Shown one piece after another: positions 45,301 through 57,300 of a DNA stretch of 64,000 nucleotides (position 1 is the first letter of the stretch; each line of letters begins with the position of its first letter). This DNA comes from Streptococcus downei MFe28 (GTDB taxonomy: Bacteria; Bacillota; Bacilli; Lactobacillales; Streptococcaceae), in NCBI RefSeq assembly GCF_900459175.1, contig NZ_UHFA01000002.1:248001-312000 (forward strand), in the 5' to 3' direction. Below the pieces are notes generated by a model. It was not told the origin of the DNA. It saw only the letters and a list, made by a program, of their open reading frames with translations, and searched no databases. Made by a program: the position numbers and the translations under genes.

Positions 45301-48300
45301 ATATCGGCTTTTTCTAGCAACTGAGCGTAGGTCAGCTGTTTGCGACCTTCCTTAATAGCTATTTTGTCGGAATTTTGCAGGGCAGACTCTTCAAAATATT
45401 TCCATAGTGGCTTTTCACTATCACTTTTTCTGTCATTACTTACTTTTGCATAAATCGCCCTTTCTTGATTGTTCAACGGTATAGACAGTTGTTCCAGCTT
45501 AAGCTCAGCATTATTAATGATAATATCCAGTAATGTTATAAATCTATTCCCTAATTGAGTAATTGTTTCTGGGGAAAACATCTCAGTTGCGTATTCAATT
45601 TGAAAGGCATAGTTATCTTCACTTTTTTCAATGACAAACATTAAATCAAACTTAGCTGTAATATCATCACTTTCATAAGGTGTTAATGTTAAATCATCAA
45701 TTTCTAGTTCCTGTGTTCCTTTAGTTACATAATTTATTAAAACATTGATAAGAGGAGCCGTTATTCCTAATTCATTACGAAGCTCATCAACAATTTCTTC
45801 ATACTGACAATCTTGGTTTTCAAGCGCAGAAAAGATAAGTTTTTTAGTATACTGAAGTTGTTTTTCTATACTCCCCTTATCGTCTATATTCACGCATACA
45901 GGCAACGTGTTAACAAACATCCCCATCATGTTGAACAGCTCTGGCTTTTCCCTTCCTTCAATTCCTGTTCCAATAATGAAATTATCTTTACCAGTATATT
46001 TCCACAATAACAGTTCCAAAGCCGTAAATAAAACCATATACGGAGTCACTTGATGTTTGTTAGCAAACTGATTCAGCTTGCTTCCTGCACCGATATTAAA
46101 TCTTATTTTTTTACCTGCATAAGTTCTTTCTGAAGGTAGAAGGTAATCGTGCTGCAAACCAGTCTGAATAGCTTCTTCACTAATTTGATTCATCCAATAA
46201 GTGAGTTGTTTTTTGACTGCTCCTGATTGAATTTTGTCATTTTGCCATTTCGCAAAATCTTTATAGTGAAATATCAGTGGATCAACTGCCTCACCTGTGT
46301 AAAATTTATAGAAATCTTTCATCAAAATATCTAAAGAACTCTGATCAGAAATAATATGATGCATGTCAATAAGTAAATAATGTTTCGTTTTAGATAAACT
46401 AATCACCTTCATTTTTACTAAAGGAGCCTTTGATAAATCAAAAGGTTTTACAAACTCGTCAAGACAGCTTTGGATGGTTATATTTTCTTGCTTTTCAAAA
46501 ACAATCGGAGCATCAATAGTATCTGCAATCTGCTGAACTATATCCCCATTTTTGATATAAAAGGACGTTCTAAATGAATCGTGTCTATCAGCCAATTGCT
46601 GAACAGCATTTCTTATTTTAAGCTTGTCTATAGTCCCGTCAACTATGTAAGCTGCAGCAAGATTATAAGCTGTACTGTCTTTTTGAATAGATTGAAGAGC
46701 ATATTGTCTCTTTTGGGCTGATGATGTTACCTCATATTCCTGATTTATTGAGTTCGCAATCATCTTTTCACCTTGTACAGGAGAAAATGTCCTATTTTTT
46801 TCAATCAAGTCTACAATACCGCCAAATGTTTTGGCATCAAAGATTTCATTTTGTGATAAATGAACTCCAAGTTTTTTCTCGATCAATGAAGCAAGGCGAA
46901 TTACTCCAAGAGAGTCTCCTCCGGCATCAAAGAAATCTCTATCATCAAAAAACTCATTTTCACCTAAAATTTCTTTCCAAATATCTTGGAATACTGCTGA
47001 AACATTATTGTTATCTACAACAGCAGGTTCTTTGGGGGTTTGAGCTGAATTGGCAGATACTGCAGCTTCTGATAAATAAGATAAGCTTGACAAACTAACA
47101 TCAGAATCCAACAAATTCTTTTTAAAGACATAACCATGAACGTGACATTTTTTCCCCGGATTCATCTTTTCAAGATTGAATGGATAGCCATGCACCCATA
47201 ATTTACCACATAATTTCATTAAAAACTCTTGAGATTCAATTGGCCTATCAAATACTTTTAATGGCTCTTTTATCATACTTTCTTCCTGAGAAGCATTGCT
47301 TTTTACGACAAAATAATCATCATCTGCTCGATTGTAATTTAAAACTAGTCGGGACAGCACTTCCTTAATCGCCTTTGATGTGATTTCTAGTTCCTCAGGG
47401 GTAAAATCTCCCTCATTTATTGCTCTATCAGCATAAATGACTCTTTCGGTAATCCTTGTGATACTGTCATCTTCTGCCTCAATGAAGGCAGACATTAACT
47501 TCCTCATGTCTCTGACAATTTCATGTCTTGCCCTTGAAATCATTAAATTTCTAGCAAAGTCACAAATAATGTCATCCCTTGTATCTGTAAAACAGATTCC
47601 TGTTAATTTTTTGACACTGTCATCAACATAAAAAATTTCTTCATTTTGAGCAATATCATATCTGGAAGAGTCTGCTGAAACTACAAAAGCTTGTCTAAAG
47701 GGATATTCTCTTCTTCCGACTGCCAGGGTATGTGCAACATCTGCGACATTATCACTAATGTTATTGCAAACGGCCTTACTTGTATTTAGTAAGGAATCTT
47801 CCGATTTTGCACTGATTAAAAAGAGACCAAAATCATCATTAATATCCATTCTATCCGTCATTTGTTTTTTCCTTAAAATCACATGCGCATTCGTTCCCCC
47901 AATACCGAATGAACTTACCGCAGCATGGTTAAAACGGTCGGACAGTGCCATTGATTTATCACTGACATAAAATGGCGAACTGTCCAAATGCAGCATTGGA
48001 TTTATTTTATTAATATTAATTTGAGGCGGAATGACTTGGTGATACAAGACATTTACGGTCTTAATAAAACTCGCCACACCTGCTGCTGTATCAAGATGCC
48101 CAACATTGCTCTTTACAGACCCTAAAGCACAATAGCTGTCCTGTTCTGAATGCCAGGCCTGTCTTAATGCTTCCACCTCTATCGGATCGCCTAGTTTCGT
48201 CCCGGTTCCGTGTGCCTCAACATATCCTATTGATTTTGGAGTTGCCGAAGACTTAGCAAGAGCTTTTGTAATAACTCTTTTCTGTCCTGCTACACTTGGT

Positions 48301-51300
48301 GCCGTATAACCAACTTTGCTGACGCCATCATTGTTCAAAGCAAAACCGTCAATAACAGCGTAGATAGCATCGCCATCTGCCATAGCACGAGATAAGTGTT
48401 TCAACACAACTATCCCGCAACCATCGCCGGACACTGTCCCACTCGCATCATCCGAAAATGCTCTACAGTGTCCGTCCTTAGAATAAATCATATTTTCATG
48501 CCATAAATAGCCTTCTTTTTGAGGAAATGATATAGATACACCCCCTGCTAGCGCCATTTCAGCGTCGCCATCCAAAATACATTGAGCTGCTTGACATATC
48601 GCTACGAGAGATGTCGAACAGGCTGTTTGGACATTTATGCTTGGCCCTGTTAGATTAAGCCTGTATGAAATCTGTGTTGTCAAAAAATCTTTGTCGTTTA
48701 CTGTCATCGTATTAAATTGGTTGACAATATCCTCTTGAGCTGCAAATTTAGACAGCCACATAAAATTCGAACTGCTGCCCGCAAACAGAGCTATATCACC
48801 ATCATACTTATCAACAACGCAATTGGCATCTTCCAAAGCATTATAACAGCACTGCATCAACAATCGAATCTGAGGATCCATCAATTCTGCATCTCTTTTA
48901 GTCATTCCGAAGAACTCATAATCAAAAGAGTCTAGACTATCTAAATAGCCTTTTGCTTTTACGTAATTTGGATTATCAATATCAATTTTCGAAATACCTG
49001 ATGCAAATAATTCTTCTTCTGTCACATTTTTAATGCTCTCTTGTCCCTGAAGAATATTATTCCAAAATTCTCTGACACTTCCTGCTCCCGGGAATGTCCC
49101 AGCAAGACCGACAACAGCTACTTGATTACTTTGAAGGGTTTGTTCTTGCTGCGTAATAGACATATCCTGTTTGGAGTGTTCTTCAGCTGCCACTGACTCA
49201 GTATTAGCAGCACTCACTCCTAGCTCATCATCAAGATTCAAATATTTAGAAATGCCATTAACCGTCGGATACTCAAACAGTAAAGTCAATTCAATCGTTT
49301 TGCCAAGTAAATCTGACATTCTATTAGCAACAAGCATTAAACTGTATGAATTGCCTCCTGCTTCAAAGAAATTATCATCCTTTGTTATCGTATTGTCATG
49401 CAAGATATCATACCAAATAGCTAAAATATCAGAAGAAGTTACATTTCGACTAATCCCATTAGCCTGGTCCGCTTGCGCATGCTTCTCGTCATCTTCATTG
49501 CTCAATTTAAGCTGCAAGGCCGCTCGATCTGTTTTGCCGTTAATATTTAGCGGCATTTCATCTAGATAAATAATTTTATCAGCAATCATATACACTGGAA
49601 GTGTTTTGGCAATAAAGCTTTTTATTTCTTTCTCACTGTCTTTTGTTCCAGTGTAAAACAGTATAAGCTGATCATTAACATCATTTTTATCAACTAGAGC
49701 TACTGCATGGCTGACCAATGGACATTGCAATACTGCTTTTTCGACTTCTGTTAACTCAATTCTGCACCCATGCACTTTAACTTGATAATCAAGTCTTCCT
49801 GATAATTCAATCTCACCATCATAAAGCATTCTACCTCTATCACCAGTTTTGTAAATTCTTAAGTTCTGTAATTCTTTATGATGTGTAAAATGTTTCAAAG
49901 TTTCTTCTTCATTATCAATATAGCCATCCGCAACACCATCGCCAGCAATACATAACTCTCCCCAAGCACCTCTTGGCAGAGTAACGCCGTTTTTATCAGC
50001 AATGTACAAGCTGGTATTTGCGATTGCTTTACCGATTGAGACCGTATCTGCATTGGTTAATTCTTTGACCGTTGACCAAATAGTTGTTTCTGTCGGCCCG
50101 TATAAGTTAAATATCCGCGCATCTGTGTAACTTTTTAGGAAATTAAGAAAGGATACTGGAAATGTTTCACCGCCGGCCAGAATATATTTTAAATGAGCTA
50201 ATGCGGATGCGAACTCTTTATTTTCTGCAAAAGCACGTAACCTTGAAACAGAGCCTAATATATGATTAAGCTGATATTTAACTATTTTTTCTCCGGCCTT
50301 TTTAGCATCTAACTGTTCTAGTGAACTGCAAATATAAAGAGAGCTTCCCGAGCACAGCGTTGCTATGGCCTCATATCCGAATATATCAAAGGCAGGAGAG
50401 GTCAAACTGAATACTCTATCCTCACTTTTACCAATCAACCCTTTTTCAATCGTATCATGAATAAAATTGAGCAGACTTTTTCTTGTCACCTTTACTCCTT
50501 TAGGTTTACCAGTTGAACCCGAAGTAAAAAGGATATAAGCTAACTCTTCAGGGTCAGAGCCAAGTTCTGCTACAGACGGAAGTGTAATATTATTTTTGCT
50601 TTCTACTGCCTCCTCTTTGTCAAGAGCAATAAATTGATATCTCTCAGCAAAGGAAGATTTTCTGTGAGCTTCCCCTAAAACAATGCTTGCTTTACTTTGA
50701 GAACAGATTTCCAAAATTCTATCTTTGGGATAAGACACATCAATTGGAACATAGGTTGCCCCAATCCTCATGACTGCCCAGAGCGCAATTATCATATTTT
50801 CGTTACGTTCGGGAACAATGCAAATACGGCTTCCTTTTGTAGCTCCAGCTTTTAGCAATTTCAAAGAAAGATTTTCTATTTTTTCATAGACTTCTTTGTA
50901 TGAAAATTCTATACCATCACTGTTAATAATTGCTGTTTCAGTATTTTTGAGAGAAACTTGTTTTTCAAGTAGTGAAATAATACTTTGATTGTAATTCCAG
51001 GATTTTTGAGATAATGTATTGAATGTTTCAATAGCTGTTAATTCTGCCTCTGATGTCAGATGTAAATCTTTTATACAACACTCCCTAGTATCGTCAATAT
51101 CAACGAATGATATTTGTTCCAGAATTGCAATTAAGCTATCTGCATAAGCACCGACTGTTTCTGCTGAAAATAAAGCCGTACTATAATCAATAAAGGCAGA
51201 AATGGAGTGGCTGCTGTCTTCGGAACAAGTCAGTACCAAATCATAATCAATCTTGCCAGTATCCAGTTCTTCTTGTTTAAAAGTTAAACCTTCTAGCGAT

Positions 51301-54300
51301 AGATCAAACTGTTCTATATTATGATAGTCAAAGCACACATCAAAAAGGGGACTTCTATTTGATTGTCGTGAAATACTTAAGCTATCTACCAAAGTATCAA
51401 ATTGGAAATCTTGATTTTCCAAAGCTTTAGTGATGTAATATTTGACTTCTTGAATATAGTCGTATAGTGTTTTATCCTTTTGAGGGAATGTTCTTATCGC
51501 TAGCATATTGACAAACATTCCAATGCACTCTTTTATGGCTTCATTGGTCCTTCCAGAGACAGATGTTCCGATAATCAGATCAGATGCTCCGGAATATTTA
51601 GCCATTACTAAATTCCAGGCACTCATCATCAAAATATTATTCGTCACTCCCAGCTCTTTTGCCCTTATTGTAATGGCATCTGATAACGATTTGCTGATAT
51701 CAAAGCTGAATCTTTTTCCTTCACCAGATTTTACATCTGGTCGTTCATAGTCACTCTCTAATTCTAATATAGGTAATTCTCCACTCAGATTATCCAGCCA
51801 GTAGGTCTTCTGTTGTTTGATGATATCAGATTTTGAATATGCTTCTAACCAGACGGCATAATCTTTATATTGTATGTCAAGAGGTTTGAGTTCAAGATTT
51901 CCCGCGTAAAATTCATTAAAATCTCTGGTCAGCAGCTCGACAGCTGTTCCGTCTGCAATGATATGATGTACATCAAATAGCAGCAACGTTTCTTCCTCAT
52001 GCTGGATAATTTTTACTCTCATCAATGGAGCTTTATCAAGAGAAAACGGTCTAATAAATTCAGATGCTATTTTAGATAAATCAAATGAATTCGTTGCTAA
52101 CTCTACTTCAACTGGCAGCTGACAAGCATCATTTATTTTCTGAACCACTTCATTGTCTACAACTTCAAATGATGTTCTTAAAATGTCATGACGCTTAATA
52201 AGCTTTTGACAGGCTTCCTTAACCTTGTCAATATTCAACTTACCTGTAATCATAGTAGCTGAAGGAAGATTATAAGCCAAATTCTTATTATCCATCATAT
52301 ACAGTGTATAAATACGCTGTTGCGCAGGTGTTGTTAGATAATATTCTCTTGATTCAACTGGATTTATTTTCTGTATCTGATCATCTGTCTCAGGTAGTTG
52401 ACCCTTAGCTAATAACAGTTCGGTTAATGCTTCAGGTGTTGTGTTAGAAAAAATTTCTGCTACAGTAACCTGCTGTCCAGTTCCTTTTCCTAATATAGCG
52501 GCAAGACTAGCTGCCTGCATAGAGTCGCCTCCTACTTTAAAAAAGTCACTCTGAAGATTAATATCATTTATTTCAAAAACTTCTTTAAACGCTGCTATCA
52601 CCGCATCAGATAGCTCTTCTCTGCCTTTTAGAAGCGATACTTTTTCGGTATAATTGATATTATCTGCTTTATCATGGAGAGCTGTCTGCTTAACGGTATG
52701 ATGATTATCATCGACAGGAAATTCTTTCTCATCAAAGCAATATGGAGGTATGTAAACTCTTTTGTTATTATTTTTATCAAAAAGATGGAGAAGATCTACA
52801 GGTACTCCTGCACACCATGCTTTCCCTAAGGCGCCAAGAAATACTTCAACATCATTTTTCGTCTCTTTTGGATGTCTAAGACAGGCTATACACAAATGAC
52901 TGACTTGCTTTTGATAATGCTTGTTTACAAACGAACATAATGTTCTGCCGGCTAATTCAAAGAATATGATATTCTTTTCCTGTAGCGCATTGGACAGAGC
53001 CGCTTCAAATTCTACTGGTTTAATAATCTGCATAGCCCAATAATCAGGATCAGTCAGCTGCCCTTTTTGGGCATATTCACCATTAAGGTCAGCAATAATA
53101 GGATAGCGCGGTTCAAACATCTCAATATCTTGAAGAAGCGTTTTAAATGCTTTTGAAGCTTCTTCCATCATAGGAGTGTGAAAGGCATGGGAGGTTTTTA
53201 AAATAGAACTGTCAATCCCATCTTTTTCTAATAGTTTTTGCAGCTGACTAATACGATCTTTCTTCCCTCCAATAACACAACTATTTGTCGTATTATTTAA
53301 TGAAAACCAAACGTCATTGACTTGAGAAACATATCCGTCAGCCTTCTCTCTGGGAATAGCTACAGACAGCATCGCCCCTTCTTGTTGAGCCTGCATGAAT
53401 GCTCCTCTTTGCTTGACGACTTTCACCGCATCTTCTAAACGCCATACTCCAGCGAATGCTGCAGCAGTTACTTCTCCAATACTGTGGCCAAGCAAGATAT
53501 CTGGCTGTATGCCAAACGCTGTCAATGTTGAAGCCATAGCATACTCTGTGACAAAAAGAGCTAATTGACTGTATTGGGTTTGATTGATTTGTTCTGAGCC
53601 GTCATTTCCATACAAGAGTTGTTCCAGAGTCTTTTTTTCTTCTTCTGTCAAAAGGTCTAAAATCTTATTGACATATTTTCTGTATATCTCACAAACTTTG
53701 CTGTCATGATTTTTGAATAGGTCCCTCCCCATTCCTTGATACTGGCTTCCTTGACCTGTGAATAAAAAGCAAATCTTATTATTTTCTCTAAAACAAAATT
53801 CTTTTTGTGAGAACTTTTCTGCTATGCCATCATTGTCAATAATGAAAAATCCTCTGTTATCTAAAAAATCTTTTCGTCCATTGAGCAAGGACCAAGCCAT
53901 ATTATTCCTGTCCATAACATGAGACTGTTTCGCATACTGAGCCACGCTATCCATATTATAATCTAAGGATTTTCTGCTAGCAGCTGATAGGGCAAACAAC
54001 GCTCTATCATTGCCTTCTTCGTTAGGGTGTTTTTTAAGTGAAAAATCTTCTTCTAAAATTATATGCACATTGGTCCCTCCGACACCAAAGGAATTAATTG
54101 CTGCTCTTCTGGGTAAATCGTCCTTATTTATCGTCCAGGGCTTTCCATGCTTGTTTACCCTAAAATTCGTATGTTCAAAATCAATATTTTGATTAGGAGT
54201 TTCATAGTTTAGCGTGCCTGGTATATACTTATTATCCAGACATAAAGCAGTTTTTATCAGACCGACTACTCCTGCAGCGGTGTCAGTATGACCTATATTG

Positions 54301-57300
54301 CCTTTTACAGAGCCAATAATACATGGTTTATCTGTTTTGCTGTTTCCAAAAACGCTGCTTAATGAATCAATTTCTATAGGATCTCCAAGCTTAGTCCCTG
54401 TTCCATGAGCTTCAATATAACCAATAGAACTCGGACTTATCTTTGCATCCTCATAAGCAGCTTTCATTGCTAAGGCTTGACCAGTTGCGCTTGGGGCAGT
54501 ATAACTGAGTTTTTCTTTACCATCATTTCTTATGGCGCTTCCTTTGATTAGCGCATAAATATGATCATTATCTTTCCTTGCTTCCGTCAGCCTTTTCAAT
54601 ACGACAACTCCCATGCCATTGGAAAAGATTGTCCCATCTGCTTTATCGTCAAAAGGTTTGCATTTGCCATCCTTTGAGAACATTAAGTTCGGCTCATATA
54701 AATATCCCCCTTCATTAGGTAATTCGACTGTAACTCCACCAGCAATGGCAACATCACATTCCTTACTTTGAAGGGCTTTTGCGGCTGTGTGTACCGTTAC
54801 TAATGACGTAGAGCAGCCGGTAAGAATTGACATGGCCGGACCCTTTAAATCAAACATATGTGAAATTCTAGTGGCCATAAAATGATTGGTTGACTGAGTA
54901 TAAATCTGATAGGTATCACTATATCTTTCATTTCCAAATAGTTTATCCTGATACCAGACAAAATCGTCAGAAGCGCCTACATACACGCCTGTTCGGCTAT
55001 TATATCTGCCATCGGACATCCCGGCATCTTCCATTGCTTGAAAGACGCCCTTGTATAGAACTCTAAGCTGAGGAGACATCATGTTAACTTCACCCGGGGA
55101 TAGGTGGAAGAAGGTATTATCAAAATAATCAATACCATTAATTCTGCCTTTTCTTTTCACATAATTTGGATTATTGATAAGTTTGTCATCTATCCCTAAA
55201 GCTTCAAGTTCTTCGATCGTATAGTCATAAATGCAATCTGTTTCAGCGACAAGATTATCCCAAAATTCATGTAAGCTGTCAGCCCCAGGGACATTAATAG
55301 CCATTCCAACAATAGCTATATCATCAAGAATAGCGCCTGAGTCAACCATCATTTTTTCACTACTATCTTCATTATTTTTACTTCCGTCAGTGCTAAGCAC
55401 TTTTGCCATTCCTTCAATAGTAGGGTTATTTAAAAGAACTGTAATGGGGAAAGTCCGTTTTAACCTTTGACATAATAACTGATGAACTTTAATCAAAGCG
55501 ATAGAATGCCCACCTACATTAAAGAAATTATCATCAACGCTAATGAAAGCATTTCCTAATATTTCTTTCCAAACAGCTAAAATTTCTTTTTCTAAAATAT
55601 TTTGAGGGGTGCTTACTCTCTTGCTAGTTTCATGAGCTGTTTTAAGCATCTTTTGCAAGGAATTTCGATCTACTTTTTCACTTAAAGTCCGAGGAATCTT
55701 ATCAAGAAAAACATATTTTGAAGGGATTAATGCAAGACTGAGATTTTCTTCAGCGAATTCAGCAAGTTTATCCTCATCTATCTCGCCATGCGCAGAGCAA
55801 TAGAAGAGGACAACCTTAACATTACTTTCAACAGTATCATCAAGCATAGCAACAACGTTTGATATACCTGCATATCTTGAAAAAACTGCTTCAATTTCTC
55901 CCAATTCAATACGAATTCCGTTAATTTTAACCTGTGTATCCTTTCTTCCCAGAAACTCATAATTTCCATCTGGAAGCATTCTGACTAGATCACCTGTTTT
56001 ATATAGCTTCTTATAATACTCCTCTTCTCCTTTTTGGTAAAAAGGATTTTCTACAAAAACCTTTTGCATAAGCTCAGACTTATTTAAATAACCCCTGGCA
56101 AGTCCTGGACCACTAATACATAACTCTCCAGGTACCATAACAGGAAGTTTCTTCATATTCTTATTGACAACGTATAGTCTATATTCATTTAACGCTTTTC
56201 CTATCGGTACATTTAGAGAATCATCAACATGATCCAATTTATAATTTGAAGCCCACATAGTAGCTTCCGTCGGACCATAAACATTTTCTAATGTTGCATG
56301 CAGGTTAAGATCTAAAAAACGTCTTACTAAATTATGATTAATAGCCTCTCCGCCAGTAAAAATCCATTTTAAGGATTGAACTTTTTCGATGTTCGTTTCA
56401 TCTTCAAGACAATCTAAAAATATCTGCAACATAGACGGAACAAAATTAATATGGCTAATCTTATTGCTTTCAATTGCATCTAAAATAGCAAATATATCCA
56501 TTTCCAGGCCTGCATTCAAAATATACAGCGCACCTTTACCAACAATCCAACCATATAATTCAGTACCAAAAATATCAAAAGTAACAGATGTTTTTAACAT
56601 GTAAACATCCTTCTCTTGCAGAGGAAACCGTCTTTCTAGATCCTTAACTGTATTGACAATGCTAGCATTCTCTATCATTACACCTTTAGGTTCTCCAGTT
56701 GAACCGGATGTATACTCAATATAGGCAAGATCTTTTGGATTTCTTTTGATTATTGGATTTGCTATTTCAGATGAATCTTTTATCACTTCTTGGACAGAAA
56801 TAAGTGGTTTTTTTGTAATTTCTGATAATTTTTCTATATGCGAATCTGTGGTAAAAAACAAATCAACAGCAGCATCTTGTTCTATATATCGGATTTTATC
56901 TTGTGTATAGCTAAAATCCATCGGCAAAAACGTCCAACCGGCCTTAAGAATACCTATAATGGTTACTACCATTTCTATAGATCTTTCCATGTACAAGGCC
57001 GCAACTTTAGAAACAGAACCGTCCTGTGTTTCAAGAATGGTTTGTGCAACATGATTCGCCATAGTATTTATTTCTTTATAGCTGTATGTTCTATCATCAG
57101 TTATAACAGCAGTCTTTTCCAAGTGACCGGTTACTTTTTCTTCAAATAAATCAGCGATGCATTCATTTTTGAAATCAAAAAAGTGGGTCTCATTCTCATA
57201 TTTTTCAAGCAAGGCATATTCATCAGGCATGAAAATATCAATATCTTCAATTTTTATATCGGGATTAGCACAAACAGCGCCCAATACACGGAGAATCCGG

